Below, one piece after another: positions 33,992 through 45,900 of a DNA stretch of 64,000 bases; the first letter of the stretch is position 1; each line of letters opens with the position of its first letter. The DNA comes from Spinacia oleracea (Eukaryota; Streptophyta; Magnoliopsida; Caryophyllales; Amaranthaceae), in the NCBI RefSeq assembly GCF_020520425.1, contig NC_079487.1, positions 134,810,385 to 134,874,384 of the forward strand, read 5' to 3'. The notes beneath the pieces are model-generated. The model saw only the letters and a list, made by a program, of their open reading frames with translations. It ran no database searches and was not told where the DNA came from. A program made the translations under genes and the position numbers.

Positions 33992-35328
33992 TGAAGGAAA
34001 TAATGCCCTTGGTCCAAGTATGCATTCTATGTTAAGTCTAATAAATGCGGTTCAGTATTAATTAACAAGTTAATAATTCAGTGAGATCAAGTGAGCTGAA
34101 TGCCTAGCTAGAGGCCGCTTCAGTTCAAGTGGAATTAATGATATTAATCCACAGCTTACTCTTGACTGAACCCGTAGGGTCACACAAATAGTACGTAAAC
34201 GGATCAAGTATTTAATGGCATTAAATACTCCATCTATGAATATTCGGAACCGACGGATCTTGGTTTCAGTGGGAGCTAAGATCGTCACAGGCAAGAAATG
34301 AATACTCCGGAAACGATGATATTGCCGGAAACGGAAATATGGATCGTATCGGAAATATGAATATTATCCAAGTCGTAGATGTTACCGGAAACGGAAACAT
34401 GGTACGTATCGGAAAATATTATTGGAAATGGAAATATTACCAGAATCGGAAATATTGCCGGAAACGGAAATATTGTCAGAATCGGAAATATTACCGGAAT
34501 CGGAAAATAATTCCGGAAACGGAAATATTAAATATTTGTTCGAAACGGAAATTAATTCCGGAATCGGAAATATTAAATATTGTTCGTATCGGAAATAGAT
34601 TCCGGAAATGGAAATTTAATCGGAAGCGTATCGTACGAATTAGCATCGGACGAGGCCTGCCGGACGAAGGCCCAGCACGAAGCCAGGCCATCGCCCAGCA
34701 AGCACGCACGCCACAGCCCAGCGCGCACAAGGCCGCGCATGCGTGGGCCGTGCTGCGCGGGCTGCTGCTCGCACGCGCATGGGCAGCCCTTGTGGCTGCC
34801 GTGTGTGTGTGAGTTTCAGCTCATGCGAGATTCCTGAATCTGCAAGAGTCAGTGTATGATTAAATGTCTATTCCTATTGGATAAATTGATTAAGTAGAAT
34901 TCGTGTAGAATTCTAATTCCAATTAATTCGCATCCTACTAGGATTACGATTCCTTTTCCATAACTCTATAAATAAAGGCCTAGGGCTCATAATTTATACA
35001 CAAGTTTTCAAGTATTCAAAAGTGAGTTTTTGAGAGAAAATCAAACACACATCTTGCTCAAAAGTGCCGAATTTTCTGAGTACCTTAAGGGCGATTCTAG
35101 TTGGTCAATCTTAAGGCGGATCCGGACGTGCTGTGGACTTTCTACGGAGGGACGACACTTGGAGTCCTAAAGACTTGTTCTTGTTCGGTTCGGGCGCAGC
35201 TAGGGAAGGCACGCAACAAAGAGTATGCATCTAATTATGCTATATGATTATGTGTAAATAATATGTTTCCTGGGTTAATGGTTTTTCCGCATGATCTATG
35301 TAAATGTCATATGTATCATAACCTAACA
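33992..35328 (+). repeat. 3' LTR of the copia element
   Basis: It is the same length (1,337 bp) and apparently the same sequence as the 5' LTR, including all internal short frames. It is followed immediately by the second GTTTT target copy. Confidence 0.95.
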
Positions 35329-35333
35329 GTTTT

Positions 35334-36587
35334 CATGGTGGTTCTCTCGTATACGATCTTCTTTCCAAACGATCTTGGAACATCCCATTTTCAAAGGTAC
35401 ACCAGTTTCATAAACCCAATTTCTATTGTGGTCTTCTTAGCTTCACTTAAGCTGCAATTTCAATAAATTTTTTTTGGATAGTGATAGGAAGCTTTAATTT
35501 TGCTTCTGGGATCGTTCAGTATCATTTGTTGTTTTCAATTTTCTGTTTTTTACAAATTATGAAAACTTTTCAGCTTTTTGTTGTCAGTTTTCAAAGTCAG
35601 CCTGATTACTGTAGGTATGACTATTATTTGGTTCATGATTCAAACTATTTGGGTTTGGTTGTTTAGTTTGCAATCAGAATGGGTTGGTCTGTAATTAAAA
35701 GTCATATTTTAATGGAGGTTTCGTTTATTGAACACCATGTCATCGTTCTCTATTTTGATTGCTTTTCTAGCTTATACGAAGTATATTATGCTTGCAAAAC
35801 GAAATCAAAACAAGATAACACAGGCGAGTGAAGCAACACTTAACACCCTCCAAAAGTCAACATTGGTCAGTTCACTTTAAATGACAAGTGACAACTGCAG
35901 CAACAAAATAACCTACATTGCAAGAACATATATACAACATTACCACAAGTAGCCTCTAACACAATCCTGCAATAACTCCGATACACAACCACCTATAAAC
36001 CACCAGCAAACGCCATCGCTTTACTACAGCCACAACAGCTCACGAGTGCACCTAATGAGCCTACGATCTGAGACGTCTGAACCTGCTGACTTTAGAAACT
36101 GATGCACTACACCAACTGCAACAATCTCTACACAGCGCCTCTAACCTTGACTACCCCATACTGCCAGAACCAATCCAAACCGAAGTACTAAATACAAAAT
36201 GACAATATTACAGAGTTCTTAAGCTAAAAATGACCAACACATTGTTAACAAATATTAAAATGCACCAACAAAAAAGGTTCCAAATCCACCAATCTAATTA
36301 CCAAAAGAGCAAAGTCAACTTTGTTTATTGATAGAATATTACAGGCAAACCCACATCGTACATCAAGTATGCAACCATCAAAATGCGTCCCAAAAGTGAC
36401 TACAATATTATCAAAAGTTAATGAGTAATCCGTACTTCACATTCTGAGATTTTTGTAAACTGATGCAGTACCTAACCTGAAGTAGTAGCAATATTTGACT
36501 AGGACTAAGCATACCATAAGCATAAATTAATTAGCATATTACACTTCGTATTTCATTAGATTATATAATCATCAACCCCAAACCAAA
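35334..36587. other. Intergenic region right of the copia element
   Basis: It starts with CATGGTGGTTCTCTCGTATA, the continuation of the insertion-site repeat cluster. No supported exon was found. The frames at 35263-35466 and 35481-35666 are short and AT-driven. Confidence 0.5.
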
Positions 36588-37500
36588 TTAAGGTAATGTA
36601 CACAACAAAATACAAGAAAAGAGTCTCATACAAATCAATGCAAAGCAAACACAATACATTTCGTAATCTTTACCCTTACTAACAAGGCAACCTTGCTGCA
36701 AGAAACGTTTTTGATCTTCGTCGTCTGGGTATGAGTAAGATGGTGAGACGAGTCGTCTCAAGGATAGGATGTTATCCACAATCCACACTATAATGTTGAC
36801 ATCCACATTCAAACAAGCACTAAGGCTTAAAAATCTTAGTTTTTTACACGGCTTTATCACCTCTTTTACCCCTTCTTCTGTCAACTCGTCGCAATCCTCT
36901 AGATCCAAATGAGCCATCCCAGGGCACATCCTCACCAACATCCCTAACACTTCATCAGTTATTTCTAAATCTTGTACATTCAACACCTCTAACATTGAGA
37001 TAACCGCGTCTTTTCTAGATACTTTCAGTTCGCAAGTTAAGTTCATGTTCACGAGTCCCCTGTTGTACTCCAGGATATCAGTTAAATCCAGTTGGTTATC
37101 GCGTTTAAAACAAGAAGATAGCCTGATCTTCTCCACTTTGGGACAAATATTCAGGATCGTTTTCAGACCTGAAGTGGTCAAGTATGAATTTGATGATAAA
37201 TCCAAGCCCTTTATTGCGAAGTTCTTCCTAAGGCCATCATTATTGCATTCTTCTTTTCTGAGGCTTGAATATGTCATTTGAAGATGGCATACGAGGGCAT
37301 CTTTGAGTGAGCGCTATAAAAGATGAATCAGATAGATTGGGACTCCGAGGGAGAGAGATTGATGTCAGACTATGGAGAAACGGAGACAAGTACTCTGCAT
37401 ACTCGTTTGTAAGGAAATTTGCTCCCCCAAGTTCTAAAGAAGTTAGAGATTGGTACGAGTGTAGGAGCCTTGAAATTCCAGCAAATGCATTGCTTTTGTT
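36588..37500 (-). pseudogene. F-box/LRR (RNI-like) pseudogene fragment
   Basis: On the minus strand, 37500-37288 encodes LRR-like sequence (SLTSLELGGANFLTNEYAEY, then SLTSISLPRSPNLSDSSFIA, then QRCPRM). The next frame, from about 37286 to 36588, continues the same repeat series (HLQMTYSSL, GLKTILNICPKVEKIRLSSC, LEVLNVQDLEITDEVLGMLV, MAHLDLEDCDELTEEGVKE). The switch near 37287 is a net one-base frameshift, and a TGA at 37501-37503 closes the upstream side. The Leu/Cys-spaced repeats resemble those of AMN1/F-box-LRR proteins that select substrates for SCF ubiquitin ligases, but no F-box was found. It is probably a dead, 5'-truncated copy. If an intron lies at the shift it could be a real exon pair, but no GT-AG junction fits well. 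Confidence 0.6.
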
Positions 37501-38276
37501 TCATTATTTAGCAGTACGTATTGGAAATGTTGTCGTCGAGGACACTCAACATTGTGTCTGTCACCTTAGAAAGGATGGTTTGTTTAATTTTTGTCATTTT
37601 TAAAAAAAAAGTTAGCTCATTTTTTTAAATCCCTCCTTATCTCAGGAGCAACGTATAATCTACAAATGAAGTCTCAGGGCAACAAATATGGAACATGATA
37701 TCTTAAACTTACATATAATCAATCAACAAATTTCTACAGCACTCTCTCAAAATTACAATTTAGAGTACACCACAACATAAGTGAACTTGATAAATGAATA
37801 TGAAGAGCTAATTCTATTTGGATTTTCTGGTAAATATAATGTAAACAAATATTCAGGGTGCAATTGAAATTTCACCAGCGCAAATAAACGTAATAAACGT
37901 AGTTATCCAACTCTAAAATACTATTATGCATAAGACCTTATATCAGGTGATTGAGTGCGACAATAGTCTGTGTATAATTATAATTATAATCAATAATTGC
38001 AGGACGGACAAGTTTCTTGCTTTCTTGCTTCATCATTGATCAACTAAGTAATAATGTATCTTTTCTTGCAGAGTTGTACGTTGCCACAAAGTTGGGCGAG
38101 GAACTATCGCGACTGTTCTTTATGCTATTATGTCGGTCGTGTTTAATTTCTCTATACTTAGTCATGTATTTTTTTTGTGCTTAGCCATGATTTCTATATA
38201 TGTAACCTACATCAAGTAATTAACGGTGTTTCTTTTCATGATTTCAACTATTTCTATAATTAGGCTTATGATTTAC

Positions 38277-38602
38277 AAAAGGTCTTGCGCGCACAAGGTG
38301 TACAATAAATTTATCGTACACCCAGATAACTTTTATGCAGTTTTTCATAACTTTAACCTATTTTTCTGTAACTTTTATATTATAAAATAAAAAAGTTGAT
38401 AGATAAACATTTTAAAGGGTTAAATGATTAATTTATACATTATTGGTGATTTTGAAAAAATAATATTTATTCAAATGAAAAAATTTATCACTAAAAAATA
38501 GATAACTTTTACCTATATAAATGTAACTTTTAAGCATTTTGAGTCAACTTTTACTCCGGTGTACAATATTTATTGTACACCCATTATAAACAAGAATTTG
38601 TG
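38277..38602. mobile_element. Full-length MITE of the GGTCTTG(T/C)GCGCAC family
   Basis: The left end reads AAAAGGTCTTGCGCGCACAA then GGTGTACAATAAATTTAT. The right end reads GGTGTACAATATTTATTGTA then CACCCATTATAAACAAGAATTTGTG, so the inner terminal parts (GGTGTACAATAAAT) are inverted repeats. The interior is AT-rich and noncoding. The family also occurs at 59817-60147 and as a deletion relic at 9999-10054. Confidence 0.75.
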
Positions 38603-39150
38603 TATGATCTATATAGTGTCTCGGGAGATAGTTTTTTATATCTTGGGGGAACGTGCAACAACTAGTTATTTCAAAAAGGATTGTGTTGAGGGTCTTCAGG
38701 CGGAACCAGAATATTAATATTTTTTTTTTTACTTTAGAGGAGACCGAGTTAAATAATTTACATGATTTTTTTTAAAATCAATATTTTTACTTTTAAATTT
38801 TGAGAGGCTGCTTGTTCCGAACGTGTCGCCTCTGCGGCCGTACGTGGGAAGCAAATACCATTGCCTAAACCTAAATCAAACTTAAAAAAACAACAGACAT
38901 TTTGTTAGTGGTTACTTATGCAAGGATCCAGTAGTAAGATCTACATGTTGTGACATATATTATTATAAATTATAATTGTCCCATAAATATAATGCTAAGC
39001 TTATGATGTTGTTCCAAATGGTTATGCTAATTAAACTTTGCCGTATGTGTGATGGAGCTTAATTAAGACACCTTGCCCATGTGCAAAGTGCACATGTATT
39101 CCTTATTATCATCTCCCACATGTGCGGATGTGCTTAACCTTAACCCACCA

Positions 39151-39645
39151 AATTACCAAGAATAGAATTTTAAATTCTTCTATTTACTCCCATGTTTGAA
39201 AAAAATGTCAATAATTGTATCAAACAAAAACAATGATGTATCAAAATCAGTTAATTAATTATAGGAGAAGTTAAGCGAGCCTAGCGTATTTTGTCCTTGA
39301 AAATAAATACAATATATACTCGTAACAAATTTAAAATACAGTGTATGTAGAGAGTGAAATCCACATGCATTCGCCTTTTGTTTAGTGATAGAATATATGT
39401 GTTTTTAATTACCAAGAATGGAATTTATAATATATCTATTTACCCCAATGTTTTTAAAAAGCAATTATTGCATCAAATATAAACAATGACTAATCAATAA
39501 AAATCAGTTTCAATCAATAATTAGAGACGTTGATCGAGCCTGACTTGTTTTGTTTTTTAAAAAAACACAATGTATACTTGTACCTTGTAAGTCTTAGTTG
39601 AGGTCCACATGCACTCGGGTTTTTATTCGATGAATAGAATGTACC
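39151..39645. repeat. Degenerate ~250-bp tandem duplication
   Basis: Both units begin near AATTACCAAGAATRGAATTT and share CAAAYAWAAACAATGA, GAGCCT and TCCACATGCA-TCG. The second unit starts near 39409. No ends or coding sequence were recognised. Confidence 0.6.
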
Positions 39646-42400
39646 GCTAGCTTATATATATACTAGACGTAAATTAAGATCACGATAATTGAAGGTTACA
39701 TGTTAGCGGCTAGTTATTCGCATTACATGTAAAATTGCTAACTGATTGCATTAGTTAGTTTGACTAACTAATTTAATTGTCCATTTCATTCACATAAGAG
39801 AGCCCAATACTATTATATAAGTAGGGTCAAGGTTCCCACAATATTAAATGTGTGGGACCATGGTTTGAGTTTTATAGAGAACTAATTAAACAAAAGTATC
39901 ACATCATATGTTGAGTCAAATTAGTTGTAATAATACAAAAGCAAGCCATTCATTGGTCATAGGTTTTCAAAATTAGTTGGAACTAAAAGGATATGACTAA
40001 TAGAATTATGTTGTTGGACAATCTTTATATATCTTTGACTAATCATATTTTGCCACATAGAAAAAGGTAATTAATACTGAAACAATTATACAAAGTATGA
40101 ACATTAAAAAAATGTAAACATTGTTAAACGACGTCGCTTTCAAGGTGTTATGAATTTGTGATTTCCTCTTTTGGATCTTACTAAAAGAGGAAGTCGTTTT
40201 CGAAAGAAAAATGGTAGAAAAACTTACGATTTAGTCTAGTCCTTAGAATTATTTAGTTAGGTATACTAGTATTTTATTTTGAAAATTGCAATTTGAACAC
40301 GTATAACGATTGTTAGATTTATAAAGTCTAATTTAAACAAACAATAATTGTTCTTTTAATAGACTTCTTGTTGAGATTGAATATGAATAGATATTTCAAC
40401 AATGTATTACGGTGTAAAATCTTTAGCTAGCACCTTTATATATGATACTCCGTATAAGACAATAATCGATTGTGTGGGAGAAAGAACAACGTAAACATAA
40501 TATATAAATCTTTGGATGTGAATATTTTTGCGAATTTATGTTGGATAGCAATGATCTACTTCGTATATCATCAAAATTCAACCTTTAAAACTTTAACGGG
40601 TTAAGCAAAAGACAAACATTTTACTAATTATTGGGAGCTGTACGAAGTTTTTTAGATTATCATATTGTTCAGCTAGAAACCAATAACGATCTATAATCTC
40701 ATCAAATGAGCTTGCTATTGGATAAACCTGAGTCGTTATACAGGTCAATCGTTAACTTATGAACGATCTAAAGTCTACTTAATTGGGGTTGCTACTTCTT
40801 TATGCAATTATGAACCTTTTTCTTTATTTAATTCGTGGGTACATGTCATATTGAATGTAGAATAAAGGTATTATTGCTCTATGCCTCTATCAACTCACAA
40901 ATCACAAGCTACACTGCTTTTTAGACTTAAATAAATCAATTCATTTATAAAAATCACACGACATCTATAAAAGGTTTAATATAACAAATACGTAACAAAT
41001 CGAATCATATAGCATACATATGTATACGTAATATAATGGGTAAACCTTCGTCAATGGACATCATAATCTTCTTTTAGTTTCTTTATTCCAAATCTACGGA
41101 TATAATCTTACATCATATTATAATTTGATTCTAACTAATCCTTTGTTAATCATACAATTAATTAAATGGGATGGTTTTAAATAGTGGTATCCTTTACAAA
41201 TGTCAAATGACTAATCTCCCATTTGATAAAGTATAGTACAAAAATCTTAGTGGCCAAAAAGAATAAAATACTCATTAAATAAAAGTGGAAATCCTTCCCA
41301 GCCACACGAACGAGTAAGTGTCTTGATTAAGTTAATTAATTATATAAATTAGTTTATGTTTAGATTGAATATGTACCTTATAGTTGTTAATTAGTTACAC
41401 TTATGTTACTTTGGTCCCCACTCCCCTCAAACATTAACTAGAGTTCGTTGTCTAAATTACGTTTGAGCATCTAAAAGAATCTGGGTTTACATACTAAAAC
41501 TTTTGAAAATTTGAACTCCTAGACTTGTTTAGAACTCATTACGAATTTTAGGCTCGATAAATCCATTGTGTCTTGATCTCATTTTCTTAGACCTTTCATA
41601 TCTAGGTCAAATGCAGATATATCTTCAAAAAAGTGGGTCCGAATCTTACTAGACACGATTAAAGTCCGAAAAAGTGAATCCGAATCTTACTAGACACAAT
41701 TAAAATCGACCGAATATCATCCCTACTCTCAATTTTTAAATCACAAGCTCAACATCACAACATCAAGCATTCAAGATAATTTTACCTTACCACAAAAATA
41801 AAATCAAGATAAATTTCAAAAATAATCACAACCAAAGTAGTACCAAACAAGATCAAGATACAGATCAGAAGCAGAAGGCCCAAAGTGAGTTAACCCATAT
41901 CTTAATGAAGAAGAAAGCCCAAAAAAAGCCCAACTTCAAAAGGTAGTCTCTCGCGCAAGAAACCTTCGTTAACAAGAAATATTTCTTCACCTTTTCGAAA
42001 AACCTCCCCAATTTCTTTCACTTTCTCTCTCCTCACACTATCTCGCGGATCTGCTACTGAAGGTATGTTCACTCGATTTTATTCAATCCGTCACAAAGTT
42101 TCTCAATCTTATTGATTTAAACTGAAGTTATCTTCTTCATCAATCATCAATCATTCAACATTGTTTGATTTGCGAAAAATTTCTAGGTTTTTCATTTTAG
42201 GATCTTATTTCATTTTCGTAATTTTTGATTGTAATTTGAGTGTTAGGTTTTGTTGCTGACGATGCTTAGTTTCCGATTAATTTCAATTTTCAGTCTGAAA
42301 TGTGTAATCACTGTTTGAGTTGCTATTCACTTGATTAATTTGTTGATGGAGTAATTTTTAGTTCTTTTGGTTTTATTTTGATCTTTATGCCATGGATGAG

Positions 42401-42787
42401 CACATTTCTTGCTGTTTTTGTATTTTTTGTGTTGTATTATCAGTGTTAATAAATTTGTACACTCGTGAAAGCTCGGGATGATTGATCAATTCACCAGCTA
42501 TAGGTTGAGAGTCTAAGGGTATTAAGGCTTTAGATTAGCACATTTCTTGCTGTTTTGTGTGTTAATAAATTTGTACACTGGCGAAAGCTCGGGATGATTG
42601 ATCACTTTACAAGCTATAGGTTGAGAGTGTGAGGGTATTGAGGCTTTAGATGTGCACATTTCTTGCTGTTTTTGTATTTTGTATGTTGTATTATCAGTGT
42701 TAATAAATTTGTATACTGGTGAAAGCTCGTGATGATTAATCAACTTACCAGCTATAGTTTGAGAGTGTGAGGATATTAAGGCTTCAG
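42401..42787. repeat. Three tandem copies of a 116-138-bp unit in the proteasome leader intron
   Basis: Units start with CACATTTCTTGCTGTTTT at 42401, 42539 and 42655. They share GTTAATAAATTTGTA, GAAAGCTCG(G/T)GATGATT and AGCTATAG(G/T)TTGAGAG. The middle unit lacks about 20 bp. The reading frame on the minus strand across them is only a by-product. Confidence 0.85.
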
Positions 42788-42985
42788 ATTTATCGTAAAT
42801 TGCTAAAAAATGTACTGAATTTGATTCTAGTTTATTGAGGAGTTAGAATGGCTTGGATTTAATGAGCAGTTATCTGCCTGTATAATTCTTGGTGGGTGAC
42901 TGAGTTTAATGCCGTTATTCGCTAGTATGGACTTTATGGATTCACTTACTTTCCCGTTGTTTACCTGGAATTGCAGGATAACAAA

Positions 42986-45900
42986 ATGAAGCTTGACACA
43001 AGTGGTCTTGAATCAACTGCTCCGATTTTCCGGAGAAGTGATTTTGTATTTGATGGCTTGCAAATGACACCTTCCTTCGACCTCCCTAATCCTACTGACG
43101 TAAGTTACTGTTGTGGTTTAGTAGTTGTTACATATTGTTTGTTTGTGTTACACCAAACATAATTGCAATTTTTGCTGTTTGACGAAGTTATTTCATTTTT
43201 CTTGCAGTTTGATGGATTTCAGAAAGAGGCTGTACAGATGGTGAAGCCTGCAAAGGGGACTACAACTCTTGCTTTTATTTTCAAACATGGTGTCATGGTT
43301 GCTGCTGATTCCCGAGCTAGCATGGGAGGATATATATGTATGTTTTACTTGACCTTTTCTAATTGCCTCCCTACCTTTACACTAAGTAGGATTACTCTTT
43401 AAGGTTGTTCAAAATGGCTTCATTCTTTATGTTATTCAATAGTGAAGGTAAGGTGAAAAAGACAGACACCGTTACGTTCTATTCAATCCAATTGTCTAAA
43501 AGCTTCTTTGAACTTTGCTGTTCTTGTGTTCAGAACTTGCATCTTATTGAATCCAGAGCTTATAAAAATTTGATGAATTGAGGCCCTTACCTGTTTTACA
43601 ACCTTTGGTTTCTTTGTTTACATTTTATTATACTTCGAGAACCATGTGCATTAAATGAAATCTTTCTTTCTTGGCCTTGTCGTTGTGGACATGTTAGTTA
43701 TCACTTTGTCAGCGTGAATTCACTGTTTATTTAGAGAGCTTTAATTCCCCCTGTTTTGCTGGGGTTTTCATATTTCTTAAATATGTACTGTAGTGGATGT
43801 CTGAGGTTCTAACAGCATGAACTACTAGTACATCAAACTGCGAAGAGGCACGTCTAGCGCTCACTCTAAAGCTAGTTAAGAATCCACTCTCTGTTCTGCT
43901 AGTATGATTTTAGAGGCTTCAGTGTACACATTCTATCCATCACTACTATAAGTTTGTGCAGTGGCTTTCCCATAGAGACCTATAGAAGAAATGCTTGCGA
44001 AAATTGAATGGTTTAGCGAACGTCTTCACAGAAACAATGATCAAGATGAAGGGGTATGATGGGGTTGTGTGGGATGGGGAGGGGTTGGAAGAAGATAAGG
44101 AAGGTAAAACTATACTAGTAATGACAACAGAGATCCCCGGAGAGCTCATAAGTAGACTTGTGTAATTATGGTATCTGGGGCGGGGATGGGGCTGTGGGGG
44201 GGGGGGGGGGGGGGGGGAGGCTGGGGCTGGGGCTGGGGCTGGGTGAAGATAAGATAGGTCAAAACTATACTAGAACTGATATCTCACCCTTTCTATAGCA
44301 GGCGCTGATAAGTAGACTTGTCCAGTTATGATATTAGGATTGTGCTGTTCTCTACAGAGCTCATAAGTATTTGTGCTTTGATTAGATCTTCCTACACAAT
44401 TCTCTGTTACTGCCTGCTTTACTAATGATGTTTTTAACTTTTGCAGCGTCTCAATCTGTGAAGAAAATTATTGAAATCAATCCTTATATGCTTGGTACCA
44501 TGGCTGGTGGGGCTGCTGACTGTCAGTTTTGGCATCGAAACTTGGGCATCAAGGTAATAATTGGTCGATTCCACTCTGAAATCGTGCTCTGAGGAAATAA
44601 CATGCCTGGATAGTTAATCTGATATCGAGGACATGATTGCTTTTCTTTCAAATCAAATATTTTCCGCTTCAACTTTGCTTTGCCTACGGGTAATGAAGAT
44701 AAATGCACTGCAACTGTATTAAAGGAATACTATTTACAACTATTTTGTCTTATGTGAACAACGTTTAGTTTTCTACTTTACTTTATCAACATTTCTTTAC
44801 TAGAAAGAAACTCTTTTGATGGTGGTACTTTTCATTTTACAAGAGTTCCTTCTCAATATACAAGGGAAATTAACCGTTGATTTTCTTGTGGCGGAGAACA
44901 TAATTGGTTGCTTGTTTAATTTGTGTTTGTGAGGGGTGGGGGTGGGATTCACATAGCCCTTCTTTACGCAGATGATTGAAACAAGCTGTCCAAGACCAGT
45001 CATAACCGATGTCTTTGCATCTCGAACTTCATGTTGTGGGCAGTTGTGGGGGGGGATACTGCTAGATATCCCACTATTTGGAGTTTTTACCTTACTATTG
45101 TCAATCACAGTAAAGAGAGCCTAATGATTTAGCTGCTTTAGCCACACAGCATACAAATGAGAAGGGGAAGTGAGTTCTTGTGGGTCCGTGGTGAGGGATA
45201 ACAGGCTATACCAGCCGATTATGTGCAGCATTGCGTTGCGTCTGGCCATGCTCCTAGGTGGATGGTTCAATGATGATGATATTGTTATTGGGGTCAATCA
45301 TGAGAAAGTAAATAGAATCGGATTATTTAGCTGCTTTTGACAGTTTGCCAGAATTGCCACACAGCATACAATGAGAAGGGGCAGTGAGCTCTTGTTAGAG
45401 TTGTGGGTCCTGGTGACGGGATTATTACCAGGCTATACCAGCTAATTACTTGAGCATTGCGTTGATTATGTCTATGCTCCTAGGTGGACACTTAAATTGT
45501 GATTCTATTGTTACTAGGATGCCATTTTAGTGATTAGGAACCATGTGTACCCATGAAATAATGACGGGGTCTGAATGATTTTGCAGTGCCGGTTGCATGA
45601 ACTTGCAAACAAGCGAAGAATTTCTGTCACAGGAGCTTCAAAATTGCTAGCAAACATTTTGTATAACTACCGGGGTATGGGCCTCTCTGTTGGTACGATG
45701 ATTGCTGGGTGGGATGAAACGGTAAAAGCACGATTCTTTTTTTCTTTTGCCTGTTATCTGTGTTAGTTTACCGTTATAAGTGTGTTTCTGTGTGGTTTAT
45801 AGGGGCCTGGACTATATTATGTGGACAGTGAAGGAGGAAGGCTCAAAGGAATGCGGTTCTCAGTTGGATCTGGTTCACCATATGCTTATGGTGTGCTTGA

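Larger units (their letters stand above)
24952..35328 (+). mobile_element. Complete Ty1/copia LTR retrotransposon (10,377 bp)
   Basis: Two 1,337-bp LTRs begin TGAAGGAAATAATGCCC and end CATAACCTAACA, at an exact offset of 9,040 bp. All reading frames inside the two LTRs translate identically, and I saw no difference by eye, implying a very recent insertion. The 5-bp target duplication GTTTT occurs at 24947-24951 and 35329-35333. The internal order is primer-binding site, long noncoding leader, single Gag-Pol frame and polypurine tract. In the polyprotein, integrase precedes reverse transcriptase, which defines the copia superfamily. The Gag start (MANNNSFNIRSILEKEKLNG) resembles the BARE-1/Angela-TAR-Tork group; lineage placement is inference. 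Everything needed for autonomous movement appears present. Confidence 0.97.
37620..41940. other. Gene-free region upstream of the proteasome gene
   Basis: AT-rich sequence with no coding exon. It holds a full-length MITE (38277-38602), a degenerate tandem duplication (39151-39645) and a 43-bp direct duplication at 41628-41708 built on GTCCGAATCTTACTAGACAC. The last part before 42060 should contain the promoter of the proteasome gene, but I see no specific site to name. Confidence 0.55.

Noticed and set aside
37307-37603. 98-residue plus-strand frame
   Set aside because: The opposite strand carries leucine-rich-repeat coding similarity, so this frame is an antisense shadow of the pseudogene.
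42401-42787. CRISPR-like array from regularly spaced repeats
   Set aside because: These are simple tandem units in a plant intron with no distinct spacers.
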